From: Silvibacterium acidisoli
Lineage (GTDB): Bacteria; Acidobacteriota; Terriglobia; Terriglobales; Acidobacteriaceae
Direction: 5' to 3'
DNA length: 64,000 nt
NCBI GenBank assembly: GCA_022870745.1
Contig: CP085323.1
Span: 3,906,001-3,970,000, forward strand
Under the pieces are notes generated by a model, which worked only from the letters and a program-made list of their open reading frames with translations, was not told the DNA's origin and ran no database searches. Within the stretch, counting starts at the first letter, position 1; each line of letters opens with the position of its first letter. The position numbers and the translations under genes are program-made. Below, piece by piece: positions 36,668 through 45,544 of this stretch.

Positions 36668-38377
36668 ATGACGTCTGTATTCATGAAAAATGTTCATACT
36701 CCCATTTCTTCGGCTTCCAGGGTTCTGACGTCTCCGCGTAACGGGGCGCTCATTCCTTTCATGGCTGCTGCGAAAGACAAGCGGCAGTTGATGAAAGAGG
36801 CGGGCGGGCTTGAGTCTCTGCAAATTTCCGCAGCCTCGGCCTCTCACCTGGCGATGCTGGCCAGCGGAGCATTTTTGCCGATCGACCGCTTTCTCGGCGA
36901 GCGCGACTACCGCAGCGTAATGCAATCCATGCGACTGACGAACGGAGTTCTCTGGCCGGTACCGATCACATTGCCTGCAGGGGAAGGCAAAGGGTTTCGC
37001 GCAGGATCGCGCATCGCGTTGCGCGACATGCAGAATCGTCTCCTGGCCTGCATGACCGTCGAGGAATCTTTCGAGGTCATGCGTACTGAGTTGCGGCACG
37101 CTCGCAACGGCGGGAGCCGAGGTGCCGGTCACACATGGTCGGAGCGGGCCATCAGCGGCCCGATGGACGTTTTTTATATCCCGGCAGATTTGCAATTTCC
37201 CGATTTGTGGCGAGATCCGGCGGCAGTGCACAAGGAACTGTCTCTGCATGGCGGGAAAGCCGTTATATCCGTGGATGCCTGGGAACCGCGCGATGCGGAG
37301 AGCACTGAGTGGCTGCGCGCACTAGCCCACGATCGAAATGCAGTTCTGCTATTGAACCTGGCCGGTGCCGAGCAGCGGTTGGATGAGCTGAGTCATTTTC
37401 GGCATCTGCGCGAGTGCGTCGACGCATTCCATAACTGTTTTTCTTCGTCGCGCGCCATGCTCAACTTCGTACACCTGGATGCGCAGCTTTCCTCTGAGCA
37501 GCAGATCTTGTGGCACGCCATCGTTCACAAGAATTACGGAGCCAGCAGCTATGTCGTCGACACTTCGCGCTGGCGCGGCCGCAAAAATGTGGCAGATGGT
37601 GAGATGCTCAGAGCGTCGAAGCTGCTTCAGGATGGAGCCGCGGAAATCGGCGTGGAACTGATCTTCAATGCCGCGCGGACCGGTACTTCGCGCAAAGCCT
37701 TCCCCATTACGGCAGCGCAGCCATCAGCTGGACCTGCATCCGGCATTATGGATGAGCTTCCATGCCAGACGTCGCGAAGCGCTTTTCCTCCGCCAACGAT
37801 TCTCCAGGTGCCCTCTGAGTGGGGCGTTTGCCTATGGTTTACGGGCTTGCCTTGTTCCGGAAAATCTACGATCGCGGAACAGCTTCTGGTGCTGCTGATG
37901 GAAGGCGGCCTGCGTGTAACGCTGTTGGATGGCGACACCGTGCGCACGCATCTCTCGAAGGGGCTCAGCTTCTCAAAAGAAGATCGAGACACAAACGTAC
38001 AAAGAATAGGATTTGTCGCTTCAGAGATTGTGCGGCATCGAGGCATCGTGATCTGCGCTGCTGTGAGCCCCTGGCGGGAAACGCGGGATATTGTGCGCCA
38101 GATGATGCCTGATGCTTCATTTGTGGAGATCTTCGTCGATACACCTGTCGAGGAGTGCGAGCGGCGCGATGTGAAGGGCTTTTACGCGAGGGCGCGGGCC
38201 GGGCAACTGGATCACTTCACCGGCGTGAACGATCCTTATGAGGCGCCGTTGCAGCCGGAGGCCGTGCTGCAGACAGAGGGTGTGACAGAACAGGAAAATG
38301 CAGAATCACTGTTACAGTTTCTGATTCGCGAGAAGTATCTTTCCGACGCCTCAAAAGACGGCGCGGATACGTTGTAG
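36668..38377 (+). CDS. Degenerate ATP-sulfurylase domain fused to adenylylsulfate kinase
   Basis: 569 residues. Residues about 15-130 match the PUA-like N-terminal domain of ATP sulfurylase (LPIDRFLGERDYRSVMQSMR). About 150-340 match its catalytic domain fold (WHAIVHKNYGASSYVV). Yet the QxRNPxHxxHE motif expected near residue 200 reads ISVDAWEPRDAES, and the GRDHAG motif expected near 300 reads VDTSRWRGR. The C-terminal APS kinase (about 385-550) looks intact: P-loop GLPCSGKST (393-401), LLDGDTVRTHLS, DRDTNVQRIGFVA and FTGVNDPYEAP. So it probably makes PAPS from APS, while the N-terminal part is a pseudoenzyme or regulator. It lies 51 bases after the PHP gene. Confidence 0.88.
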   Translation: MTSVFMKNVHTPISSASRVLTSPRNGALIPFMAAAKDKRQLMKEAGGLESLQISAASASHLAMLASGAFLPIDRFLGERDYRSVMQSMRLTNGVLWPVPITLPAGEGKGFRAGSRIALRDMQNRLLACMTVEESFEVMRTELRHARNGGSRGAGHTWSERAISGPMDVFYIPADLQFPDLWRDPAAVHKELSLHGGKAVISVDAWEPRDAESTEWLRALAHDRNAVLLLNLAGAEQRLDELSHFRHLRECVDAFHNCFSSSRAMLNFVHLDAQLSSEQQILWHAIVHKNYGASSYVVDTSRWRGRKNVADGEMLRASKLLQDGAAEIGVELIFNAARTGTSRKAFPITAAQPSAGPASGIMDELPCQTSRSAFPPPTILQVPSEWGVCLWFTGLPCSGKSTIAEQLLVLLMEGGLRVTLLDGDTVRTHLSKGLSFSKEDRDTNVQRIGFVASEIVRHRGIVICAAVSPWRETRDIVRQMMPDASFVEIFVDTPVEECERRDVKGFYARARAGQLDHFTGVNDPYEAPLQPEAVLQTEGVTEQENAESLLQFLIREKYLSDASKDGADTL

Positions 38378-38438
38378 TCCGGCTTGCAGCATCGCGGATC
38401 TCTACACGTCATCGGATAGGCTTGAGAGAATGCGGTCC

Positions 38439-39140
38439 CTAGTAAGGAGGGTCCGGTGTTTTCTCATAAGGCTTGCCGAACATGTTGTCGTGCTCTACGA
38501 CAGCAGGGACTGAAATGTGGACATCTCCCAGATCGGTTTCCGATGCTACCTCGATGTCTCTTTGCATACCGTCGAGCGTTTGTTGCTGGACTCCCTCTAT
38601 CCAGTAATGCAACTTATACGACCCAGGCGGGATATTGCGGATCTGAAGGCTATCGTGCTCGGTGGCGATGGCATAAAGCGGCGTGGAAAGAGCGATGATG
38701 ACGGCGCTCATCTCGGGATGAATATTGCAGAAGATGTAAGACGGTCCTTCGCGCGAGAAGACAACGGACCTGCTGATGCCTGCTTCGTACAGCCCGAGAT
38801 CGAAGCGCTTTCCATCGAAAAGCGAAAACACATTGTGAAAGAAAGGGTCCTTATTCGGGAACTGCACCGTGCTGCCGACAGGAATCACCTGCAGGTGAGG
38901 GATGAACGTGCGGTTCTTCTGGAGCAGGGTGTAGTGCTCGTGGGAGGCAAAGGGAAGAACCGGTGTGCCATTTCTTGCTTCCAGCCAGATGACAGCGGGC
39001 ACTGTGCGCGGGTTTCCCGCCTGCTCTGCGACAAGATGCAGAGTCAGAGAGCCGTTCGCATGACGTTCCTGCGGAAGCGCCACACCGCACGACAGGACGC
39101 AGAGGATGAAGAGTAATCGCGGCTTCTTGCGCAGGGTCAT
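38439..39140 (-). CDS. Secreted cupredoxin-like protein (methylamine-utilisation/plastocyanin type)
   Basis: 233 residues with a signal peptide (RLLFILCVLSCGVALPQ). The cupredoxin fold is marked by VQFPNKDPFFHNVFS with the first histidine ligand, and FCNIHPEMSAVI with Cys, His and Met, a full type-1 copper set. The C-terminal ~70 residues form an extra beta-rich segment. It is the last gene of the regulator-kinase-porin-cupredoxin operon; its ATG shares one base with the upstream TGA. Role: periplasmic copper-dependent electron transfer or copper binding. The convergent gap to 38377 is short and holds nothing notable. Confidence 0.85.
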   Translation of the reverse strand: MTLRKKPRLLFILCVLSCGVALPQERHANGSLTLHLVAEQAGNPRTVPAVIWLEARNGTPVLPFASHEHYTLLQKNRTFIPHLQVIPVGSTVQFPNKDPFFHNVFSLFDGKRFDLGLYEAGISRSVVFSREGPSYIFCNIHPEMSAVIIALSTPLYAIATEHDSLQIRNIPPGSYKLHYWIEGVQQQTLDGMQRDIEVASETDLGDVHISVPAVVEHDNMFGKPYEKTPDPPY

Positions 39141-40705
39141 CAGAATTTGTATCCCGCCCCCAGCATGATGACGTTGCTGCCCGAGGATAGACCCTCCACC
39201 GGCCTGCTTTCGATGCGCCTGTATTCGAGAGAGAACATGATGTAAGAGCTTGGGCTGTAGATGATGTTGCCGGTGTAAGTCTGATTGCGGACGAGGTTCG
39301 CGATAATGCCCGCGGAGGGGACGTAGTAGGGACGCATCTGGCTTGCGAAGAGATTATCCGTACCGAATGCCGCGTTTGTCTCCAGCCGTTGACTCCACTT
39401 TTCTTTCAGCTGCATCCATCCTCCGACGTCGTCCAGCGGCCTCACATAATAGCCGTCTCCATCAGAATCCGCGATAGAGGCGAAGTCTTTATATCCGCCT
39501 GCTCCGAGGCCGCCGAGACCGAGCCCGCGATAGGCGCTGCCGGTGAGCTCGAGTCGCGCGGGTAGATAGAGTTTCATATCGAGAGTAGCTGCCCAGGAGT
39601 CGAAACGATGGCCGAGCGTGGTCTGATGCCGCAGGAAATATCCTCCGGCTCCGAAGCGGCTGCCGGATAGACCGAGTCGGGAGGGGAAGAAGGCGGCGTG
39701 TGCTTCTACTCCAGGTGTGCGGCTGGCTTCTCCGGAGCTGACGAGCGCCCCTGTGGCTGCGCCGGCGCCGGTACTCTGCGGCGTGAGCGGAGCATCGGCG
39801 ACATCGACGACAGCTGCTTCGAGTTGCGCATTGCGGCCGCCGTCCAGTCTGAAATCGTGCCGGAGGGCGACCTCAGGATTCCATGTCCACAGGTTGCCGG
39901 ACCAGGCGAGAGCAGGCACTGCAACAGCAGTGAGCGAAGTAGGGGTATCGGGGCTGAAGATGGGGCGATCGAGCGCGAAATATGCCTGGGTCTGATCCCA
40001 TGCGAGGCCAGCGTGCGCGGTTCGGAGACGGAGCAGGGTGGTATTGGAGTTGTAGTATGTCGTTGCCGAACTCGATTGTCGCATGCCATTGAAGTCGACG
40101 CTGAGGTCGGCATAGCTGCGCGCCCCAAAGAGATGCGGCCCATGCGCTTCAATGCCGAGTACTGTCTGGCGAATGGAGGCGCCTGTGTTTCCGTTACCCG
40201 GTATCGAAACGGTAGGGGTGGCAGGGATATCGACCGCATGGGTGTTGACGAAACCGTTCAGCAGAATGAGCCCCGTGATCTTGACGGGATACTTTGAATC
40301 GCTCTCCACCTTCGCCTGTTCGTGCGTTGCGATCTGCGATGCCTGCATCGCCTGCTGTTCGCGTAGCTCGTCGATGGCCGAGTTCAGATGGGCTGCATTC
40401 GAAGCAGCATTTGACGCATCCTGTGTGGACTGCTTCTGGGTCGCATCGGGACCCTGATGGGCCAACTGCTGTTTGAGAGCAGCAAGCTGTGCACGCATTT
40501 CATTCAGCTCGCGCTGCGACTCCTCTACCTGGGCCTGGGTGCGCGTCATGGCATCGGTGAGTGTCTGTATCTTCTCCTGGAGATCGTCCTGAGCATAGAG
40601 ATGGCCGCAGAAAAGCAGCAGGATGCCTGTCGCGCGAAGACAGACTCCCCGAGCGATTTCCGTGGCCTTCCGTGACTCAAATGTGAGCATCTTCATGTGT
40701 GTCAA
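39140..40705 (-). CDS. Outer-membrane porin-like protein with N-terminal coiled coil
   Basis: About 521 residues. A signal peptide (ending near HLYAQDD) is followed by a coiled coil of about 90 residues rich in heptads (LQEKIQTLTDAMTRTQ, SQRELNEMRAQLAALKQQLA). The barrel part then has many amphipathic strands and ends in IMLGAGYKF with a final phenylalanine. The coiled coil would reach into the periplasm, as in trimeric porins anchored to peptidoglycan. The start overlaps the kinase gene by 29 bases, so translation is probably coupled; ATGs at 40696 and 40690 are alternatives. Substrate is unknown. Confidence 0.75.
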   Translation of the reverse strand: MTHMKMLTFESRKATEIARGVCLRATGILLLFCGHLYAQDDLQEKIQTLTDAMTRTQAQVEESQRELNEMRAQLAALKQQLAHQGPDATQKQSTQDASNAASNAAHLNSAIDELREQQAMQASQIATHEQAKVESDSKYPVKITGLILLNGFVNTHAVDIPATPTVSIPGNGNTGASIRQTVLGIEAHGPHLFGARSYADLSVDFNGMRQSSSATTYYNSNTTLLRLRTAHAGLAWDQTQAYFALDRPIFSPDTPTSLTAVAVPALAWSGNLWTWNPEVALRHDFRLDGGRNAQLEAAVVDVADAPLTPQSTGAGAATGALVSSGEASRTPGVEAHAAFFPSRLGLSGSRFGAGGYFLRHQTTLGHRFDSWAATLDMKLYLPARLELTGSAYRGLGLGGLGAGGYKDFASIADSDGDGYYVRPLDDVGGWMQLKEKWSQRLETNAAFGTDNLFASQMRPYYVPSAGIIANLVRNQTYTGNIIYSPSSYIMFSLEYRRIESRPVEGLSSGSNVIMLGAGYKF

Positions 40706-42563
40706 TCCGGTCGTGGCGATCCGATGGTACGGTGGGATGCTGTTGATCGGACAAGCCTCGAGCGATGGTCATCTGGAAGATGGTTTCTTCGGCGCGGCTG
40801 CTCACGAGTGTTACGTTGCCCCCATGTTCCGTGGCGACACGTGCGGCAAGTGTCAGTCCCAGGCCTGTGCCTTTCTGCTTGCCTTCGCTGACGAAAGGCT
40901 CGAAGAGGCTGGTGCGAATATTCTCGGGGATACCGATGCCGTTGTCCTGAACGAGAAGCGTGATCTCCTGGTCCGTGGCTTTGAGCGTCAAGATCACCTG
41001 TCGGGCTGTACCGGCACTGCGCTGGGCCTGGCAGGCGTTAAGAGCGAGGTTGAAGATGGCGCGTTCAATCTGCTTGCCGTCGACAACTGCCGCGGTTTCG
41101 GTGGGGTCTCCGTAACGCGTGAGGAGCGTGACGGCCTCCGCATCCGGATGCTGCCGCGTGAGAGCTGTCGCGCGTTCGAGTAGGGTCGCCATAAGCTCGG
41201 GAACTCTCCGTATGCTGCTTCCGGTGCGGCTGAAGATCAGCAGTGACTCGATCATATCCGTGGTGCCGTGGACGGCGGTGCGGATATCGGCAAAAATTTC
41301 GGCGCGCTCCTTTGCAGACATTTTGTTAAGAGCGAGGAACTCAGAGTTGGCATAGATCGCGGCGAGATAGTGACGCAAATCATGCGATACGGAGCTGGCC
41401 ATGCGTCCGATCGTGGCGAGGCGCTCTGCCTCGAGCAGCTTCAGATTGACCTGTCGAATCTCGTCACGCATGCGGACGAAAGCTGCACTCAGCTGGCGGA
41501 CCTCCTGCGTGCCGTGAAAAGACACCCGGTAGTATCCGTCGCCTGTTCCGAAGGCGCGCACGCTCCTGGATAGCGATTCGAGTGGACGGGTGACAAAGAG
41601 TGAGACCACGACCATGAAGAGCGTTCCGAGAATAAGAGCAAGCATTCCAGCCGTCAGAACGACGCGGTCGATGCGGCTGATCCAGAACTCGGCAGGCCGC
41701 AGCGACTTCAGCACGACCAGTTGCAGGGGCGAAGTAGCGGAATGAGAAAGGTCCTCGGTTGCGGCGATAAACGGCGTTCCATCGACGGTGACGCCTACTG
41801 AGCCGTCTGAGCTTGCGGAGGGCAGAGAAGGCAGAGAGATCAGATCCTGCTGTGCGTGCGGTTGCAATGTGCTGGCGACCACATGGCCCTGACTGAGAAA
41901 GGTCGCTTCCACGCCGGTAGGCTGGCTGATCTGTTTTACTGTACGTTCGATGGATATGCCGCTGACTACGTAGCCGAGCAGTGTTCCTTCTTCGTTGCTG
42001 CCGAAGTAAAGAGGCCGCACAGCACAGGCATAAAGCGAGTCGCCATCGATGAGGTAGTGCTCGTCATGTGAAGAGATGAGCGCACCGATGTTCTTTCGGA
42101 GAGCGGCGGTTGCCGGAGCGCTCTTTGTGTACGCAGCAACGACCCTGCCGTTTGAGGCCGCCAGCGCAAAAAGATCATTGCCGCTCAGTTGCCAGAAGTC
42201 GACCGCTCCATCCTGGATAGTCAGGTCATCTCCGCTTGTCATCAGCGCTTTGAGCGTGGGGAGATCGGCGAGAAGCGCGTTCTCGCGTTCGAGGGCCGCA
42301 AGCCGCTCTGCCTGGAGATTCTGGAAGGTGATGACGGAGTGGCTCAGGTCTTCGGAGAGATTCTTGGTGACCTGTGCGCGTAATCCCTGTCGAAGCAGGA
42401 ACAGGCTGAGACTGGTGACACTGGCGATGACCAGGGCCATGGCGAAGACGAGCAGGACATGGGTTCGAACGCCCTGCTTCAGGCGCCTTGCCAGGAACAT
42501 CGAATGGTCGGCAGCAGATGGAGCCGAGTGAGAATCAAGGGACAAATTTATATCCTGCTCCAT
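40677..42563 (-). CDS. Membrane sensor histidine kinase
   Basis: 628 residues. A first membrane helix (HVLLVFAMALVIASVTSLSL, about 35-55) and a second near 300 (VVLTAGMLALILGTLFMVVV) bracket a ~240-residue periplasmic sensor that looks like a Cache fold. A HAMP region follows (RPLESLSRSVRAFGTGDGYY). The phosphoacceptor is in SSVSHDLRHYLAAIY. ATP-binding motifs are FNLALNACQAQ, VQDNGIGIP and GTGLGLTLAARV. It overlaps the response regulator by 29 bases and surely forms a pair with it. The signal is unknown; copper and cytochrome genes in the putative regulon suggest a redox or envelope cue. Confidence 0.92.
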   Translation of the reverse strand: MEQDINLSLDSHSAPSAADHSMFLARRLKQGVRTHVLLVFAMALVIASVTSLSLFLLRQGLRAQVTKNLSEDLSHSVITFQNLQAERLAALERENALLADLPTLKALMTSGDDLTIQDGAVDFWQLSGNDLFALAASNGRVVAAYTKSAPATAALRKNIGALISSHDEHYLIDGDSLYACAVRPLYFGSNEEGTLLGYVVSGISIERTVKQISQPTGVEATFLSQGHVVASTLQPHAQQDLISLPSLPSASSDGSVGVTVDGTPFIAATEDLSHSATSPLQLVVLKSLRPAEFWISRIDRVVLTAGMLALILGTLFMVVVSLFVTRPLESLSRSVRAFGTGDGYYRVSFHGTQEVRQLSAAFVRMRDEIRQVNLKLLEAERLATIGRMASSVSHDLRHYLAAIYANSEFLALNKMSAKERAEIFADIRTAVHGTTDMIESLLIFSRTGSSIRRVPELMATLLERATALTRQHPDAEAVTLLTRYGDPTETAAVVDGKQIERAIFNLALNACQAQRSAGTARQVILTLKATDQEITLLVQDNGIGIPENIRTSLFEPFVSEGKQKGTGLGLTLAARVATEHGGNVTLVSSRAEETIFQMTIARGLSDQQHPTVPSDRHDRIDTHEDAHI

Positions 42564-43275
42564 AGATGGTGAGCAGATGCTTAGGATCCGCCGGATCGGG
42601 TTCCAGCTTCTGGCGCAGCTTGAGTATCTGATTATCTACGGTTCTGGTCGTCGGGTAGAAGTTATACCCCCAGACTTCGTTCAGCAAGACCTCCCGCGTC
42701 ATGACCCGTTCGGAATGTTCGGTGAAAAACTTGAGCAGCTTGAACTCATGAGCGGTAAGCACCACCGGGTTTCCTCCGCGGCGGGCGGTCATCTTCTTGA
42801 AGTCGATCTCACAGTCGGCGAAGCGGTAGGTTTCAAGCGAGGTGGTCTTTTTCTGGCGACGAATCGCGGCCTGCACGCGTGCGGTTAACTCGCGCGGGCT
42901 GAATGGCTTGGTTACATAGTCGTCGGCACCCAGCTCGAGCAGAAGAACCTTGTCGACAACCTCGGTGATGGCGCTCAGAACGATCACCGGCGTTTCACTG
43001 GACATGCTCTTGAACATCTGGCAAAGCTCGCGTCCTGAGAACTGGGGCAGGATGAGATCGAGAACGACAGCGAGTGGCCGCTCGCTGCGGAACAGATCGA
43101 GCGCGGTCTGGCCGTCGCCGGCAACCGCCACGGTGTAGCGCTCCTCGGTGAAGATCCGGCGCAGCACCTTCTGCATGCGCGGGTCATCCTCTACGATCAG
43201 GATCGTACCGAGGCTGGCAGACATGACAGCGTCTGGCGTGCTCGCTTCCAATTCCGTATCTTTGCTCTTCGCCAT
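42535..43275 (-). CDS. OmpR-family response regulator
   Basis: 246 residues: receiver domain with DD pair (VEDDPRM), phosphorylation site VLDLILPQ, and lysine in DDYVTKPFSPREL, then a winged-helix output domain (about 150-246; VVLTAHEFKLLKFFTEH, YNFYPTTRTVDNQILKLRQK). I prefer ATG 43275, preceded by GGAAGG, over 43290. It is the first gene of a four-gene operon. OmpR-family proteins bind direct repeats with an 11-bp period, which is exactly the layout of the TGACA boxes upstream of five neighbouring transcription units. I see no such boxes before its own operon (43276-43343). Confidence 0.93.
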   Translation of the reverse strand: MAKSKDTELEASTPDAVMSASLGTILIVEDDPRMQKVLRRIFTEERYTVAVAGDGQTALDLFRSERPLAVVLDLILPQFSGRELCQMFKSMSSETPVIVLSAITEVVDKVLLLELGADDYVTKPFSPRELTARVQAAIRRQKKTTSLETYRFADCEIDFKKMTARRGGNPVVLTAHEFKLLKFFTEHSERVMTREVLLNEVWGYNFYPTTRTVDNQILKLRQKLEPDPADPKHLLTIYGAGYKFVP

Positions 43276-43343
43276 GTTTGAACCTTCCATACATCTCTAT
43301 TTTGGTTGAAAGGGGTATGTATCAGGCAAGCGAAATCCTGAAA

Positions 43344-44588
43344 TTACAATGGGATGACAATTGACTTGTCTTTTTTCATTGCGCGTTGTCCCTGGGGCAT
43401 CAGCATGCCCATGAAGATAATCATCCAGAGCGGCAGAGACAAGTCAAATGGCTCGGTGTCGGCCAGGCCGCGTACCAATATAAAGATCAGCAGACTGTAA
43501 AAGAATGTCTTCGCCGGACCGTTAGCCAGCCTGCGAATCTGCAGAAAGAAGCTGCTGTAAATTCCTGCGAACAGGACCACTCCGCAGATGCCGTATGCGT
43601 AGAACTGCTGCAGAAGCTCGTTATGCGCATGCCGGGCCTCGAACTGATCCGGACCGAATGGGGGAATCACCTTCCATACAGAATGAAATCCGTGACCGAA
43701 CCATGGCTTGTCGACCGCTTCCGCGAGGAGATAGGCCCAGATGCCGAGACGCCCGGTGAGCGTTTCAGACTGGTTTCCGGCGTTGAGATAGACATCGTAG
43801 TAGCTGCCCAGCAACCCGGCGAAGGCTATTACGGCTGCGAGGGCAGCGGCTGTTAGAAATGCTTTCTGGCGGCGGGTCATAGAGCTATCCCTCAGCAGGA
43901 GGAATGCCTGGCTGAGGATGAAGGCCGCGATCGTGGTTTTACTCAGGCTGCGCAGAAGGGTCAACGCCAGCAGCAGAATGGGTATACCCCAGCGGCCGGC
44001 ACGATTTCGCGAGAGGTACTGGGCGAGGTATACGGCGAATGCGCAAAGGAAACCGATCTGGTTGGGGCCTAGAAGCTCTTCGTCGCCCAGGCGAAGATCG
44101 GACTGCGCGGGCATGATCCACGCGATGATGGCGATGGCGCATGCTCCCCACACGTAGCCCTTCATAAGCGAGCAGACTGTAAGATTTGTTGATCGAGCGC
44201 GCAGCAGCAGGATCGCGAGCAGCGCGTCGGCAGCCATGGCGCACCAGTATGCAATGGCCGCGGGCACAGATGCGGCCACTGTCCACAGCAGGCTGCATCC
44301 TGAGAAAGCAAGAAACAACATGGCCCAGCGTACGCTTGCCGGACGAAGGATAGATCGGAGTGGATGCCGACTAACACCGGGCGACGCAAGTGCGACTACC
44401 GGGAGAAGAAGAATATTCAGGACGAGGCTTGCCTCGACCCCTGTTTGAGGATCTGTGCCAAGTACCCGTACCGACAGCAGCATGATGAATGAGCGAAAGG
44501 CAAAGTAAAACCCCACGGCCCATGGGAGGCCGAGGGTCGATTGCCCGAATTCCTGCTCTCTGCTAACAGTGTAGGTTGCGGTCGTCAT
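43344..44588 (-). CDS. O-antigen ligase/polymerase-like (Wzy_C) membrane protein
   Basis: 414 residues with about eleven hydrophobic segments and a large periplasmic loop bearing WFGHGFHSVWKVIPPFGPDQFEARHAHNE split across two motifs (GHGFHS and HAHNELLQ). This is typical of the O-antigen ligase/Wzy family that polymerises or transfers lipid-linked glycans. ATG 44588 was chosen, eight bases after the cytochrome gene stop; an extension to 44744 would overlap that gene. It is the last gene of a three-gene operon with a CuA protein and a cytochrome c. It probably polymerises the repeat unit made by the genes at 49-57 kb. Confidence 0.88.
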   Translation of the reverse strand: MTTATYTVSREQEFGQSTLGLPWAVGFYFAFRSFIMLLSVRVLGTDPQTGVEASLVLNILLLPVVALASPGVSRHPLRSILRPASVRWAMLFLAFSGCSLLWTVAASVPAAIAYWCAMAADALLAILLLRARSTNLTVCSLMKGYVWGACAIAIIAWIMPAQSDLRLGDEELLGPNQIGFLCAFAVYLAQYLSRNRAGRWGIPILLLALTLLRSLSKTTIAAFILSQAFLLLRDSSMTRRQKAFLTAAALAAVIAFAGLLGSYYDVYLNAGNQSETLTGRLGIWAYLLAEAVDKPWFGHGFHSVWKVIPPFGPDQFEARHAHNELLQQFYAYGICGVVLFAGIYSSFFLQIRRLANGPAKTFFYSLLIFILVRGLADTEPFDLSLPLWMIIFMGMLMPQGQRAMKKDKSIVIPL

Positions 44589-44596
44589 GGACGATC

Positions 44597-45061
44597 TCAG
44601 TGCGTATACATTTCGGGCATGCCCTGGCTCCCCTGCGCCGGCAGGTGCCGCAGGAATGCAATGATGGACCAGAGTTCGTCGTCGCTGAGAGTTCCCTTGG
44701 AGCCAGGCATGCCGGAGGGACGGATGCCATTGTCCAGAATCCATTTCAGCTGCCCGTCGGTGTACTGTTGCACGTCGGGTGAAGCGAGGGAAGGGATGGG
44801 CGGTGAGATGTGATCCGCGAAAGGAACGCCTGTGTTCTGGCCGTCATTTCCATGACAGGCGACGCAGTAATGAGAGAAGGCCTCTTTGCCGTCTGTCCGT
44901 GTCTGTGCGGTGTCTGGTAAAGGGTTCTTCTCGTCTTTGTTTCCGATGAAGATGTGATGTTTGGCGGAAGTGATTACAGCCGTTTCAAGTCCGCCGGGTC
45001 GATCGGCTTTGCAGCCGGTCAACCCAACAAGGACGAGTGCTGAAATGAGCAGGCGACGCAT
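44597..45061 (-). CDS. Lipoprotein cytochrome c, single haem
   Basis: 154 residues with a lipoprotein signal (LVGLTGC) and one haem site CVACHGND (Cys-x-x-Cys-His). The distal methionine is probably in GIRPSGMPGSKG. This is a class I cytochrome c held to a membrane. It starts two bases after the CuA cupredoxin stop, so the two are probably partners: CuA domains pass electrons to or from cytochrome c. Its place in front of a polysaccharide polymerase gene is unusual. Confidence 0.9.
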   Translation of the reverse strand: MRRLLISALVLVGLTGCKADRPGGLETAVITSAKHHIFIGNKDEKNPLPDTAQTRTDGKEAFSHYCVACHGNDGQNTGVPFADHISPPIPSLASPDVQQYTDGQLKWILDNGIRPSGMPGSKGTLSDDELWSIIAFLRHLPAQGSQGMPEMYTH

Positions 45062-45063
45062 CG

Positions 45064-45429
45064 CTAGTCCACCACGTGAAGTTTGAGTGCCATGGATCCA
45101 TGACCGGATCCGCAGAAGACAGAGCAGTGGCCTGTGAAGTCGCCCGTCTTATCCGGTGTGAAGTGCGCTTCGACTGTTTTGCCTGCGCCGACCTTGATGT
45201 TGACATTGAAGTCGCGAAAGCTGAGCCCGTGCGGCACGTCTTCGCTCTTAAGAACCAGCACAACCGGCTGCCCCTTTTTCAGAGTGACATCGCCAGGGGT
45301 GAAAGAAAACTTCTTTGCGGTGATTTCAACCCGCTTCGGGGCATCCTGCGAATGCAGGAGCCTCGTTTGCGAGGCAACGCAGAACAGAATCGCGATGAGC
45401 ATTGCCGCACGCGTCCACTTCTTCAGCAT
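45064..45429 (-). CDS. Stand-alone CuA-type cupredoxin
   Basis: 121 residues with a signal peptide (AMLIAILFCVASQTRLLHSQ). The copper motif is CSVFCGSGHGSM, that is Cys-x3-Cys-x3-His-x2-Met, together with His in DVPHGLSF, the full binuclear CuA ligand set of cytochrome oxidase subunit II. There is no membrane hairpin and no oxidase subunit I nearby. The start has AGAGGAG six bases upstream. A TGACA-repeat promoter (45450-45513) lies directly ahead. It probably shuttles electrons with the cytochrome c encoded next. Confidence 0.88.
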   Translation of the reverse strand: MLKKWTRAAMLIAILFCVASQTRLLHSQDAPKRVEITAKKFSFTPGDVTLKKGQPVVLVLKSEDVPHGLSFRDFNVNIKVGAGKTVEAHFTPDKTGDFTGHCSVFCGSGHGSMALKLHVVD

Positions 45430-45449
45430 AGAACTCTCCTCTGGAAGTG

Positions 45450-45513
45450 ATCCTAGGCAGGTTGCATCGAGGGGTTGTCATGCTTCGGTTAGACAATTGT
45501 CACGGTTTTGTCG
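45450..45513 (-). promoter_or_regulatory. TGACA-repeat promoter for the CuA/cytochrome/ligase operon
   Basis: Read on the minus strand, boxes CGACA (45509-45513), TGACA (45498-45502), TAACC (45487-45491) and TGACA (45476-45480) follow each other every 11 bp. Exactly 20 bases after the last box comes TAGGAT (45455-45450), a -10-like hexamer. A short leader with AGAGGAG leads to the ATG at 45429. Confidence 0.7.
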
Positions 45514-45544
45514 GAAGGACGATGGACTCAAAATAGCTGCTTCG

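Noticed and set aside
36668-38377. Calling the fusion a bifunctional ATP sulfurylase/APS kinase.
   Set aside because: Both sulfurylase catalytic motifs are missing in the aligned positions, so only the kinase activity is supported.
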